From contig NZ_FNGV01000007.1 of NCBI RefSeq assembly GCF_900103215.1, positions 124,001-188,000 of the forward strand: 64,000 nucleotides of DNA. Direction: 5' to 3'. Both the position numbers and the translations under genes were made by a program. Within the stretch, counting starts at the first letter, position 1. Each line of letters starts with the position of its first letter. Source of the stretch: Kriegella aquimaris (GTDB taxonomy: Bacteria > Bacteroidota > Bacteroidia > Flavobacteriales > Flavobacteriaceae). A model generated the notes under the pieces. It was not told the origin of the DNA. It saw nothing but the letters and a program-made list of their open reading frames with translations, and did not search any database. Positions 36,504 to 46,236 of the stretch are shown piece after piece.

Positions 36504-37949
36504 CTAATTGGTATAGGGAACGGTACCAGTTTCATCTACAGGATATCCCCATTTTTCAATGTATTCCATGCCGGGCAGGAATTCATCACCGGTTTGCTTT
36601 AACCGTTCGGATAGCAGTTTTTCCATATCGTCTTGCAGGGTGGCATGCCCTTCTTTACCCACTAGATTGGTCAATTGGTAAGGGTCATCGTAATTGTCAA
36701 AAAGCAACCACGGGCCATTTAAATCTCTAGCATAAGTGTACTGTCTGGTCTTAATAGCCCTGTACTCCCTACCTCCATATTTTACTTTGTTCCATTGCCC
36801 GAATGGTTGTACGCAGGTCAATAATGCGGCTTCTCCTACTTGCTCTTTACCTTCCATATAAGGCCGATAATCTATTCCTTCCACAGTATTGGGTATTGCA
36901 ATGTCGCACAGACTCAAAAGGGTGGGCATGATGTCTTCTGAATTCATTAAAGCTTCCCGTTTTCCGGAAGCGATTTTAAAATTTTCAGGTATGTGATACA
37001 ACATGGGCACCCTTGCCGATTCTTCATAGGGTTGCTGTTTTTTATAAGCACCATGAGAACCCAATAAATCTCCATGATCAGCAGTAAAGACAATAATTGT
37101 ATTATCAAACTGTCCGGAATCTTTTAGATTTTTTATCACTTTACCGATCATATCATCAAGTGCCGCTATATGCGCATAATAGCCTGCTAAATCTTTTTTG
37201 GCTCGCTCTTTTAAACTATCAGGTACATTTCTGCGGAGTTGTATCTTGGCAGGGTCAAAGCGTTTGCGATATTCTTCGGGAGCTGTATGATATGGGGCGT
37301 GAGGGGTACCGTAGGAAACTATCATCATAAACGGATTCTCTGCAGACTTCCTTTTTTGAAGATAATCGATGGCGGCATCGGTCTGTTCGAAAGTATCATA
37401 ACCTTCCCAAGTCTTTCGGGTCGGGTCGTCATTGTCGTAATATACGGAATGGTTATAATCGTGCGTACATTCGTTTCCTTTCCAGAAATCGAAACCTTGT
37501 CTTCGCTTCCCGGGGGCGACGTTCTGCAGCCTTCCATGTCCGTCTAAATGCCATTTACCGATATAGCCGGTGTCATAACCTGATTTTGAAAACACCTTGG
37601 CAATGGTGACCGCGTTGGTATCGAGCTGTACATCGTTCATAAATACGCCATGGGTCAAAGGTCGCTGACCTGTTAAAAGCGATGCCCTAAATGGGGAACA
37701 GACCGGCATACCCGAAACGGCGTTTTCAAAATTCACACTTTTAGCGGCAAGTGCGTCGAGGTTCGGAGTACTTATATTAGGGTCGCCGGCATAGCCTGTG
37801 GCTTGTGCACGCCACTGGTCGGTCAGTAGCACCAAAACGTTGGGTCGCGATGTTTTTTGCCCTTCTTCGGTCTTTTCTTTTTTATTTTCGTTGCAAGAAG
37901 TGAGAAAAATAATACTCAGTAAAAAAAATAAATAATTGGTTTTCTTCAT
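36504..37949 (-). CDS. S1-family sulfatase, lipoprotein
   Basis: Formylglycine sulfatase. I start it at 37949 (MKKTNYLFF) because that gives a lipoprotein signal ending LTSC; the ATG at 37985 would overlap the upstream gene and add a polar leader. Maturation motif canonical C-x-P-x-R: CSPFRAS, C84 from this start. Metal ligands in LLTDQW (only one aspartate before Q, common in this branch) and TADHGDLLGSHGAYKK. About 481 residues. It follows the next sulfatase by 11 bases, so the two are made together; differing active-site surroundings suggest different sulfate positions. Confidence 0.92.
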   Translation of the reverse strand: MKKTNYLFFLLSIIFLTSCNENKKEKTEEGQKTSRPNVLVLLTDQWRAQATGYAGDPNISTPNLDALAAKSVNFENAVSGMPVCSPFRASLLTGQRPLTHGVFMNDVQLDTNAVTIAKVFSKSGYDTGYIGKWHLDGHGRLQNVAPGKRRQGFDFWKGNECTHDYNHSVYYDNDDPTRKTWEGYDTFEQTDAAIDYLQKRKSAENPFMMIVSYGTPHAPYHTAPEEYRKRFDPAKIQLRRNVPDSLKERAKKDLAGYYAHIAALDDMIGKVIKNLKDSGQFDNTIIVFTADHGDLLGSHGAYKKQQPYEESARVPMLYHIPENFKIASGKREALMNSEDIMPTLLSLCDIAIPNTVEGIDYRPYMEGKEQVGEAALLTCVQPFGQWNKVKYGGREYRAIKTRQYTYARDLNGPWLLFDNYDDPYQLTNLVGKEGHATLQDDMEKLLSERLKQTGDEFLPGMEYIEKWGYPVDETGTVPYTN

Positions 37950-37960
37950 GCTTGTTATTT

Positions 37961-39307
37961 TTAATTTTGAGGTTCTTGATTCCAAGACACTTCGATTTGG
38001 TTTAATAATTTCTCCACAATTTCAGGGTGCGCATCTGAGAGGTCTTCTTTTTCGAAGGGGTCCTTGTAAATGTTGAATAACTGAATCTTCTCATTTGGTC
38101 TGTTCGTTTTATCGGGAACGATAAGCTTATACGGATCCGTCATGATTAGTCTATATTTGAGACTTTCATTAACCGTATAAAAGTCATGATTGTAAATCTC
38201 CCCAAATATAGCCTCTCGATTTTTTTGCTCTGTTTCATTTAATACATTAATTCCATCAAGTTCTTCGGGTCGTTTCATTCCCAATAGATCCAATACCGTT
38301 GGTACCATATCTAAGCTGCTGGCCAACGTTCGGTCATCAAGTTTAGGAGTAATTTTGCCTTTCCATTTGAACATGATAGGGGTACGCATTCCATAATCAT
38401 ATGGCGATTGTTTTGAAATCGGATTGTAATTTCCGTTATCCTCGTTCTGAACCCAGCCATTATCGCAAACATAGACAAATATCGTGTTTTCTGTCTCCCC
38501 TTTTTTGTCAATATAGTCCATCAATTCCCCACAAGTTTGATCAAACCATTCACACATGGCCCAGTATTTGGCTATATATTCCGTAGGGGCTTTGGGCAAA
38601 TATTTTTGCAACAGACTATCAGGTGGATTGTGTGGCGAATGGGGTAAAAAAGGCGCGTACCACATAAAGAACGGTTTCTTTTTTTCCAAAGCCAAATCGA
38701 TGTAGCCATAAAGGGTATCCATTCCCTTACGGCCAATTTCCAGACCATAATCACCATGCCTGCCGCCACGGTCGGGATCACCATGAGTCATACCATAATC
38801 AAATCCTCCATTCGCATAGTTACCTATCCACCATTTCCCGGTTTGAAAGGAGAGATAGCCCTTTTCCTTCAACATCTTGGGCAAGGTATTCAGTTTTTTG
38901 AAGTTTTCTATAACAGGAGCATAATTTTCAGCCCTCCAAGGCGCCTTCCAAGCCGACTTTCCTTTCTTGTCATCGCCCGGAAGCACCCGGTCATTCGCAA
39001 GAACCATATGGTCGCGGGGATAGACACCGGTGATTATAGACGCCAAAGACGGTGCACATAATGATGTAGGTACGTAGCCATGGGTAAAAGTGTGGCTTTC
39101 CTGAACCAGTTTATCGATGTTTGGGGTTTCTATATGTTCATGTCCCATAAAACCATAATCGGTCCATGCTTGATCGTCCGATAATATAAACACAATATTG
39201 GGCAGTTCTTCTTGTGGTTCTTCTTTGGGTGCCTGTTTGGCATCCTTACACGAGGTAAGACAAACTTTCGTCAAAAATATTAATAGCAGTAAGGTGAAAT
39301 TTTTCAT
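37961..39307 (-). CDS. S1-family sulfatase with non-canonical CAPSL maturation motif
   Basis: Sulfatase fold with calcium ligands in LSDDQAW, CDNGW and the usual C-terminal subdomain. The start at 39307 (MKNFTLLLL) gives a lipobox LTSC. The maturation segment reads TSLCAPSLAS: cysteine (C92 from the upstream ATG at 39331, C84 from 39307) and proline are present, but the arginine of C-x-P-x-R is leucine (TTG on the minus strand at 39046-39044). I read the bases and the change is real in this sequence. Leucine here occurs in some sulfatase branches, as I recall, so the enzyme may still be matured. It follows SusD by about 78 bases. Confidence 0.88.
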   Translation of the reverse strand: MKNFTLLLLIFLTKVCLTSCKDAKQAPKEEPQEELPNIVFILSDDQAWTDYGFMGHEHIETPNIDKLVQESHTFTHGYVPTSLCAPSLASIITGVYPRDHMVLANDRVLPGDDKKGKSAWKAPWRAENYAPVIENFKKLNTLPKMLKEKGYLSFQTGKWWIGNYANGGFDYGMTHGDPDRGGRHGDYGLEIGRKGMDTLYGYIDLALEKKKPFFMWYAPFLPHSPHNPPDSLLQKYLPKAPTEYIAKYWAMCEWFDQTCGELMDYIDKKGETENTIFVYVCDNGWVQNEDNGNYNPISKQSPYDYGMRTPIMFKWKGKITPKLDDRTLASSLDMVPTVLDLLGMKRPEELDGINVLNETEQKNREAIFGEIYNHDFYTVNESLKYRLIMTDPYKLIVPDKTNRPNEKIQLFNIYKDPFEKEDLSDAHPEIVEKLLNQIEVSWNQEPQN

Positions 39308-39326
39308 ATTCTCTCTTTTTTCGGTT

Positions 39327-39361
39327 TGCAAATGATTTGCATCTTGGCTTCTTGTAAGAAG
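39327..39361 (-). promoter_or_regulatory. Two palindromes between SusD and the sulfatase genes
   Basis: TGCAAAT-g-ATTTGCA (39327-39341) and CTTCTT-gt-AAGAAG (39348-39361) are two perfect inverted repeats in a gap of under 80 bases. They may form adjacent mRNA hairpins that reduce read-through from susCD into the enzymes, or bind a regulator. The first spans the weaker upstream ATG at 39331 of the sulfatase, which supports the start at 39307. Confidence 0.4.
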
Positions 39362-39385
39362 TTGTTCAGATACAAAGAACTATAT

Positions 39386-40903
39386 TTAATACCCAGGATT
39401 CTGTGTCATATTGGGATTTAAATCCAGCTCGTTATTTGGAATCGGATATAACAACTTCTCTTGTGTTATGGCAAAGGATTCAGGACCGAAGGCAATAAAA
39501 TCAGGTGGAACAAGGGTGGGGTTTGCTTTTTCTTTTATGCCGTAAGCTGTAATAACTTCAATGGCTTTACCAGTTCTTACCAAATCGAACCAGCGGTGAT
39601 TTTCAAAGGCCAGTTCAACTCTTCGCTCCTGCGCTATTGCATTTCTGAAAGATTCTTGATCGGGTAGGTCGGTAGGGGTTAGTTCAGGTAATCCGGCTCG
39701 TAATCTTACCCTATTGAGCATATCGAATGGTGTTCCAGTCTGATAGCTTTGTTCATTAATTGCCTCCGCCAGCATCAACAAGACATCTGCATAACGGTAC
39801 ACGGGCCAATTGTCGGGAGATCTAGAAAAATCGGGATCGGTATCATGGTTGTACTTGTTAATATAGTATAAAGGGCTGGGGTCTCTATCAAAATATGCTA
39901 CAGATATATCCTTTCTTATATCGTTGGCTTCATAAGCTTCAACCAAATCGGTTGTGGGTATATTTCTTCCTGGAGCACTCTCAGGACCTAAGACTACAAC
40001 ACCTCTTGATCCCACAGGGGCAAATTGGTAAATAAAATTACTTGATTCACCTTCTGCTCCCTCTTTGAATTGAACCTCTAAAATAGATTCTGGGTGGTTC
40101 TTATTTGTCGGATCGAAGACATCAGCATAATTTGCCAGTAAATCATATTCGTTGGAACCTATGATGTTATTGAGTTGGTTTTGTGCATTGGAATAATCAC
40201 CTCTTGTCAAATACGCTTTGGCCAGAAGCATTCTTGCGGCTCCTTTGGTAACTCGGCCCACATCATTACCTGCATAGCCCGGTGGTAAATTTGAAATGGC
40301 AAATTCCGCATCTTGAACAATGGCCTGATAAACATCTGCAATAGAGTTTCTCTCAAGAGCAAATGCATCTTCAGCAGAATTAACAGGCTCTATGAGCAAT
40401 GGTACATCTCCCCAGTAACGAACGGCGATAAAATGATAAAAGGCCCTGAAAAAACGCAATTCTGCTTCCATTGATTTGGCTGAAACCGGATCTATCTCAG
40501 CTTTATTCAGATAAAATAGGGTAACGTTACAATCTTTTATTGCACTGTAAATCGTATTCCACGCGTCCGATATAGGACCTGCATCTGAAGTCATTTTAAA
40601 CTGGTCTAAAAAACCATATTGTCTTCCACCTCCTAAGGAACCCTGGTCTAATAGGTTGTCATAAGTTGTATTATCAGACCTACCCTCTTCCAAGAAGTGG
40701 GCGCTTAGCGCATAGTCTTGTAAACTGCCATATACTCCTAGCAAAGCCTGATCGAAATCTTCCTCTGTTTGGTAAAAATTTCCTTCGGTTAAGTAATGGT
40801 TTGGAGTAACATCCAAGAACTCATCACTACAACCTAGAAAAACTAACATTGAAACTATAGGAAGTATACTTCTGACCTTAAGTATTAAATTATATCTTTT
40901 CAT
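39386..40903 (-). CDS. SusD/RagB-like glycan-binding lipoprotein (pair 2)
   Basis: Partner of the SusC-like transporter just upstream. The start at 40903 (MKRYNLILK) places a type II signal ending FLGC; an ATG at 40933 would overlap SusC. SusD hallmarks: LDVTPNHYLTEGNFY near the N-terminus, TPR-like helices, the YRYADVLLMLAEA block and the C-terminal LLYPIPNNELDLNPNMTQNPGY. About 505 residues. It should bind the sulfated, probably rhamnose-containing oligosaccharide that the adjacent sulfatases and GH78 process. Confidence 0.95.
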   Translation of the reverse strand: MKRYNLILKVRSILPIVSMLVFLGCSDEFLDVTPNHYLTEGNFYQTEEDFDQALLGVYGSLQDYALSAHFLEEGRSDNTTYDNLLDQGSLGGGRQYGFLDQFKMTSDAGPISDAWNTIYSAIKDCNVTLFYLNKAEIDPVSAKSMEAELRFFRAFYHFIAVRYWGDVPLLIEPVNSAEDAFALERNSIADVYQAIVQDAEFAISNLPPGYAGNDVGRVTKGAARMLLAKAYLTRGDYSNAQNQLNNIIGSNEYDLLANYADVFDPTNKNHPESILEVQFKEGAEGESSNFIYQFAPVGSRGVVVLGPESAPGRNIPTTDLVEAYEANDIRKDISVAYFDRDPSPLYYINKYNHDTDPDFSRSPDNWPVYRYADVLLMLAEAINEQSYQTGTPFDMLNRVRLRAGLPELTPTDLPDQESFRNAIAQERRVELAFENHRWFDLVRTGKAIEVITAYGIKEKANPTLVPPDFIAFGPESFAITQEKLLYPIPNNELDLNPNMTQNPGY

Positions 40904-40913
40904 CACGAGTGTT

Positions 40914-43900
40914 TTAGAAATTAATGTTGACACCTAGGGTGTATGTTCGGTTTATCGGATATGAGAAGTCGTCAACACCCAACCTTTGCGGATTATTACC
41001 AAAATTGCTTACTTGAGGATTCCACCCTGAGTATTTGGTGAATTTTGCTAAATTTTGAACACCAAAATTAAAGCGCAAACTGGATATAAATATATTATCC
41101 AATGCTGAAGCTGGTACCTGATACCCTAGCGATACATTTTTGATCCAAATATGGTCTCCATCTTCAAGCCAAAGATTTGATGCTGCATGTTGACCAGGGT
41201 AATGGATAGCGGGAATCAAGCCATTGCCGGGGTCATCGGTAGACCTCCATCGATTCAAAAATTCTGTGCTAACGTTCCATCTTCCTTTCTCATTATACAG
41301 TACTTCGTTTAGCTGAGGGATGATTTGGTAGCCAAATGCGCCGGTAGTCAATATGGAAAGGGATAGATTTTTGTATTTGAAAACATTGTTAAACCCTAAA
41401 ATTACTTTTGGATGGGGATTGCCAATATGCTCTCTATCAAGACCACTTATCGAGCCGTCTCCGTCAACATCTCTATAAATATAGGCTCCGAGCTCTTTCG
41501 CACCGGCCCACCCGAATAGGTTGGGGTCGTCTAGTTGTTCTTGGGTGTTAAAAATTCCATCAATAACATATCCACGCAATGAACCTACAGGTAAGCCCAC
41601 TTGGGTAATGTTCCAGGTAGAGATGATTTGTGATATTTCTTCGGGAAGGTAGGTTACCTCATTTTTAATGAAGGATAGGTTTAAATTGCTGTTCCATGAA
41701 AAATCACCACTATAAACTCGGGCACCCAATTCAAGGTCAACCCCTTGGTTTACCATTTCTCCAATGTTGGTTCTGGTAGATGCAAAGCCTGATGCCTTTG
41801 GTATAGACAGATTAAAGAGCATATCTTCCGTAGTTTTCTTAAAATAACTCATGTTTAGTGTAATGGCATCATTTAAAAATCCCAAAGAAAGACCCAAATC
41901 AAGCTGTTTGCTTGTTTCCCATTTGAGGTTGCTAGCCCCTAATGAGGTAAGTGATTTTCCTACTTGTATGTTGTCATTCAGCACATAGTTAAAATTATTG
42001 TTTAGGTTATTTAAGTTTGGAATAGAAAGTATGGTTCCGAAACGGTCAAAATCCCCGATAGCGGAATTTCCGGTTACGCCATAACTCGATCTCAGTTTAA
42101 ACTCGTTCATAAAGAAATCTTCAGGATAGAAATCTTCTTCAGAGACGCGCCAACCAACGGATGCCGAAGGGAAATTTCCATATTTATTGTCGTATCCAAA
42201 CCTAGAGGATCCCTCTCTTCTGAAATTCACTTCCATTAGGTACTTCGATTTGTAGTCGTAACTGAGGCGGGCAAAATACGCCGCTAGAGACCAATTGGTC
42301 AAATCTGTAACTGCGGCGAATACATCTGCTGCCTCTAGAAAATTTAAAGTATTGTCACTAGGGAAACCTGTGGCATTGATTGCAGACAATTCACCACTTT
42401 GTTTTTGTGCGGTGTACCCTAATAAAGCACTCATAGAATGATTTCCAATCGTTGTATCATAGGTCAAGAGATTATCAATACCCCAATTGGTGATATCACT
42501 TTTTTGATTCGCTCCCGAATTCACGAATGGCGGGGCACCAGGGGAAAGATTAGACGCGTTGCCTATGGCAAATCTACCGATAGAACTTGGAGTAAAGGTG
42601 TTAACCTCCCTAGTCAATAGACGCCCATAAAGCTGAGGTTTATAATGCAGACCGGGAAGAATTTGCATATCTAAGTTAACACTGGCGTTTATATCTCTTT
42701 CCACTCTATTATTTGTAAGTGCCTGTGCCTCGAATATTGGATTGGTATAGGCGAAGTAGCCCGGCGAATCTGCGGGTATATAAGGTTTTAGGTCACCATT
42801 TTCATCATAGGGAGATTGTAATGGACTTGCCGTTACCGCTTTCATTATGACGCCTCTCGATCCATCTTCAGGAATTGAGTTGTTGTCGGAATATGATACG
42901 AACATATTAGTCCCAACTTTTAGCCAATCATTGATAGTGGCATCTGCATTTGCTCTCAGCGATAACCTTGAAAAATCAGTGTTTAAAAGAACACCTTCTT
43001 GGTTTAAATACCCAGCGGATACAACACCTTTAAACTTGCTATTACCACCTCTGAATGTCAGATTGTGATCTTGAAAGAGTGCACTCCGCATAAGCAGGTC
43101 CTGCCAATTCGTACCACTGTTTTGTGAATTACTTAAAGCATCTTGATAAATTTGGGGTACTGGATTGCTGTTCCCACTTCGCTGATTGATTTCTTGAACT
43201 CTTTCTATATTGTATTGGGCGTATTGTTGTGCATTTAATGTTTTCGGACGCCAATTATTCGGTACCGATTGAAACCCACTAGACCCATTATAGGTAAGTT
43301 CGCTCTGCGATTCTTTTGCTTTTAACGTCTGAATCAATATTACACCGTTGGTACCTCTTGCCCCGTATATAGAAGTGGAGGCTGCATCTTTTAAAACGGT
43401 AATTTTTTCTATGTCATTGGGGTTTAGGCTCTGAGGTATGCCATTGCCCACTGGAAAACCATCAATGACTACGAGGGGTTCGATTCCTGCATTAATAGAA
43501 CTGATACCCCTAACGCGAATGCTTGGGGCAGCGCCCGGAGAGCCATTACTTTCGCTGATGGTGACACCAGATACTCTCCCTTGGAGAACTTGGCCTGAAG
43601 TGGAGTTGGGCATGTCTTGTACACCACCCATATCTACTTCGGAAACAGCGGAGGTAATCTTTTTTTTACTCTGTGACCCATAACCGACCACGACCACTTC
43701 GTCCAATCCTGCTGCACTTTCTTCTAAAATAACACGAAGATTGGTTTGCCCGCCTATTTGAACCTCTTTGGTAGAAAAGCCAATATAGGAAATCACCAAA
43801 ATCGCGTTTTCATTTGAAACGTCAATCGCAAAATTACCGTCAAAATCTGCGGTTACTCCATTGGTCGTGCCTTTCTCTACAATATTGGCCCCTGGTAATG

Positions 43901-44336
43901 GAGTGCCATCTTTATCGGTTACAGTACCCGTAAAAAGTTGCTGAATTATTTCCTTTTTTACGATTTTGGGATTTTTCTTCAGGAAAATTGCTCCGTTTGC
44001 AGTAAACTGAAATTCAAAGTTGGTTAGCATTGCGCATTTGTCAAGCAAGTCTCCAACCTTTACAGTGCCCTTCTTGATTTCTACAAGCGGACTCCCAACA
44101 AAAAGATCGGAACGATATATAAAGTTGTAATCCGTTTGCTTTTTGACCACCTCCAACACTTCTTCTATAGAAAGTTTTGCATCTTCGGTAAACGTAATTT
44201 TTTTGTTTTGTGAAAATCCTTTTTCCACGCTAAATCCGAACGAAATAATCGAGAAGAAAAAGATGAAGATTTTCATGGTGATAAGTAGGGATGTCTTGAC
44301 ATAGCCAAGGGGGTTCCCATTTGGTTTAGTTTTCAT
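40914..44336 (-). CDS. SusC-like TonB-dependent transporter with STN signalling domain (pair 2)
   Basis: 1140-residue outer-membrane porter. Order: signal peptide (about 1-43), STN domain (about 47-122, LSIEEVLEVVKKQTDYNFIY), CarboxypepD_reg-like domain (about 135-207), TonB-box-like DEVVVVGYG (212-220), plug, and barrel ending YTLGVNINF. The STN domain is the difference from the other two SusC proteins in the window: in this arrangement it contacts the periplasmic part of the FecR anti-sigma factor encoded directly upstream, so ligand binding would release the ECF sigma factor and induce the operon. Confidence 0.96.
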   Translation of the reverse strand: MKTKPNGNPLGYVKTSLLITMKIFIFFFSIISFGFSVEKGFSQNKKITFTEDAKLSIEEVLEVVKKQTDYNFIYRSDLFVGSPLVEIKKGTVKVGDLLDKCAMLTNFEFQFTANGAIFLKKNPKIVKKEIIQQLFTGTVTDKDGTPLPGANIVEKGTTNGVTADFDGNFAIDVSNENAILVISYIGFSTKEVQIGGQTNLRVILEESAAGLDEVVVVGYGSQSKKKITSAVSEVDMGGVQDMPNSTSGQVLQGRVSGVTISESNGSPGAAPSIRVRGISSINAGIEPLVVIDGFPVGNGIPQSLNPNDIEKITVLKDAASTSIYGARGTNGVILIQTLKAKESQSELTYNGSSGFQSVPNNWRPKTLNAQQYAQYNIERVQEINQRSGNSNPVPQIYQDALSNSQNSGTNWQDLLMRSALFQDHNLTFRGGNSKFKGVVSAGYLNQEGVLLNTDFSRLSLRANADATINDWLKVGTNMFVSYSDNNSIPEDGSRGVIMKAVTASPLQSPYDENGDLKPYIPADSPGYFAYTNPIFEAQALTNNRVERDINASVNLDMQILPGLHYKPQLYGRLLTREVNTFTPSSIGRFAIGNASNLSPGAPPFVNSGANQKSDITNWGIDNLLTYDTTIGNHSMSALLGYTAQKQSGELSAINATGFPSDNTLNFLEAADVFAAVTDLTNWSLAAYFARLSYDYKSKYLMEVNFRREGSSRFGYDNKYGNFPSASVGWRVSEEDFYPEDFFMNEFKLRSSYGVTGNSAIGDFDRFGTILSIPNLNNLNNNFNYVLNDNIQVGKSLTSLGASNLKWETSKQLDLGLSLGFLNDAITLNMSYFKKTTEDMLFNLSIPKASGFASTRTNIGEMVNQGVDLELGARVYSGDFSWNSNLNLSFIKNEVTYLPEEISQIISTWNITQVGLPVGSLRGYVIDGIFNTQEQLDDPNLFGWAGAKELGAYIYRDVDGDGSISGLDREHIGNPHPKVILGFNNVFKYKNLSLSILTTGAFGYQIIPQLNEVLYNEKGRWNVSTEFLNRWRSTDDPGNGLIPAIHYPGQHAASNLWLEDGDHIWIKNVSLGYQVPASALDNIFISSLRFNFGVQNLAKFTKYSGWNPQVSNFGNNPQRLGVDDFSYPINRTYTLGVNINF

Positions 44337-44428
44337 AAATTTGAATGTTAATTAGTTTTTTTAATTAATGATTCCGGGGGTGGAGGTTTAAATTTTCCAG
44401 ATCTAGACTCCATTCCCTTTTTTAAATT

Positions 44429-45565
44429 TTAATTCATCGTAATCGTTTTTTTATTTATTTCATAATTGACTTCGTTGGTGTTCTTTATGATATTCAATAT
44501 TTCATCAAGCTTTAGCGTTTTTCTAAAAACGCCATTGAAAGTTAGCTTCTTTATAGCTTCCGTTTGAAAGACTACGTCAACATCGTACCAGCGCGAAAGC
44601 ACTTGCATGATGTCTTCTAATGGTCGATTTTTGAAACTGAACAGGCCTTCTTTCCAAGAGATTTCATCATACACGTCTACCTTCGAAACAACGAAGTTTT
44701 TTAAATTACGGTTGAATCTGGATTGATGTCCGGGAGTAAGGCTTTTAGACCCGCTTTGGTTTTCGACCCTAACTTTGCCTTCTACCAAAGTTGTAGAAAC
44801 TTGGTCTTCACCTTTATAAGACTTTATGTTGAACTCGGTACCTAGTACTTCTACTTGCTGTCCCTCTGATTTTACAATAAAATGAGTGCCATTGTGTTCA
44901 GAGCTGGGAGATACATCAAAATAGGCTTCTCCGTATACCAACTCTACTTGACGGGTCTCATTAGATGCAAAAGCCACAGGGTACTTAAGTTGCGTTTCAG
45001 AATTGATCCATACTTTCGTTCCGTCAGCGAGAACTACAAAAAACTGCCCTCCTCTAGGGATGGTGAGAATATTTTGGGCCATAAGCTTTTTAGGAAGCTT
45101 TTCTTCTGAATTATATACCAATTGCTCACCATTACTGGAAGCCTTGCCCGTTTTATAGGATTTCCCTTTTTCCAAAGTAATATGCGAACCGTCTTCTAAA
45201 GTCAATGTAGCTTTGTCGGTGCCAATTTGAATGGGGTTTTCGGTAATTTCGGAAGAGGAATTTGGAAGCGGTACCTCAATTTTCTCTGTATGGGAAAGCC
45301 ACAAGGAACCGATGCCCAAAAAAAATACGACGGCAGCTACATACTTCATGTAAGTTTTGCGGCTCCCTTTTTTTTCAATTTTGGATGAAACCCCATCCCA
45401 TCCCTTCTTAATGTCAACAACATCGAGCCCCTTGCTATAATGATCCTTTACCCTATTGAAGTAGATACGGTGTTCGCTGGATTCATTGTACCAGACATCG
45501 AAAATTATTCTTTCGTTTTCTTCGAGGGTATTGTTAATTTTCTTTAAAATAAGCTTGAACTCCAT
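44429..45565 (-). CDS. FecR-family anti-sigma factor
   Basis: 378-residue inner-membrane anti-sigma regulator: an N-terminal cytoplasmic part that holds the sigma factor, one membrane helix (about 73-90, MKYVAAVVFFLGIGSLWL), a periplasmic FecR domain (about 165-262, TIPRGGQFFVVLADGTKVWINSETQLKYP) and a C-terminal DUF4974-like STN-binding domain (FSFKNRPLEDIMQVLSRWYDVDV). It passes the signal from the STN-bearing SusC to the ECF sigma factor encoded 122 bases upstream. Confidence 0.95.
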   Translation of the reverse strand: MEFKLILKKINNTLEENERIIFDVWYNESSEHRIYFNRVKDHYSKGLDVVDIKKGWDGVSSKIEKKGSRKTYMKYVAAVVFFLGIGSLWLSHTEKIEVPLPNSSSEITENPIQIGTDKATLTLEDGSHITLEKGKSYKTGKASSNGEQLVYNSEEKLPKKLMAQNILTIPRGGQFFVVLADGTKVWINSETQLKYPVAFASNETRQVELVYGEAYFDVSPSSEHNGTHFIVKSEGQQVEVLGTEFNIKSYKGEDQVSTTLVEGKVRVENQSGSKSLTPGHQSRFNRNLKNFVVSKVDVYDEISWKEGLFSFKNRPLEDIMQVLSRWYDVDVVFQTEAIKKLTFNGVFRKTLKLDEILNIIKNTNEVNYEINKKTITMN

Positions 45566-45687
45566 AAGCGATTTTATTTGCCTCTTATCAATAAGACAAA
45601 CAAATTGTCAAAATGGGTGACAAAAAAATATAATATTTTAAAATTTGATGATTTTAAATGAGAATTACATAATTATTAAAGTCATTG

Positions 45688-46236
45688 TCACATTGTGGAG
45701 AACAGTAGTCCAATGTAGATAATGAGTTCGCCTAATCTTACCTTGGCCCTTTTTAATTGGGTTTTTACAGTATTGGTAGATACGCCCAATTCTCTTGCTA
45801 TTTCTTTGTAGGGGTAGTTATTGATAAAACGCAGCATGACGATTGCGCGCATTTTTGTTGGTAAATTCTCGATTACATTGCGAATCTGTTCGTGGCGAAC
45901 GTGTTTTTCTTCTTCAGGGAAGAAATCTGGGCTATAAGAAGCCTTTGTTATGAGAATTTTTGATATATCCGTAATCTTTATCGCTTTTAGGGTATTTAGA
46001 CACCTATTCCGAACCATAGCATATAAATAGGCTTTCAGATTAGTTTTGAGATTAATGCTATTTGATTTTTCCCAGAGATATACAAAAACTTCCTGTACAA
46101 CATCTTCACTTGAATCCTTGTCAAAGAGATATTCATTGGCATAATTGACCAATTCTGGATACAGGCCTTCGAAGAGCCTTTTAAATACAAAATGGTTTTT
46201 ATTCTGTATCTCCCTAAAGATTGTTTTTGAGTCCAA
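45688..46236 (-). CDS. ECF RNA polymerase sigma factor (FecI-like)
   Basis: 182 residues with sigma region 2 (about 12-78, SSEDVVQEVFVYLWEK) and region 4 (about 115-168, with the helix-turn-helix YPYKEIARELGVSTNTVKTQLKRAKVRL). This is the Bacteroidota FecI-like type that pairs with FecR and an STN-bearing SusC. It should drive transcription of the leftward sulfatase/GH78/SusCD genes once released. Its start is 476 bases from a divergent GH78-like gene, and the gap carries a pair of inverted repeats. Confidence 0.95.
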   Translation of the reverse strand: MDSKTIFREIQNKNHFVFKRLFEGLYPELVNYANEYLFDKDSSEDVVQEVFVYLWEKSNSINLKTNLKAYLYAMVRNRCLNTLKAIKITDISKILITKASYSPDFFPEEEKHVRHEQIRNVIENLPTKMRAIVMLRFINNYPYKEIARELGVSTNTVKTQLKRAKVRLGELIIYIGLLFSTM

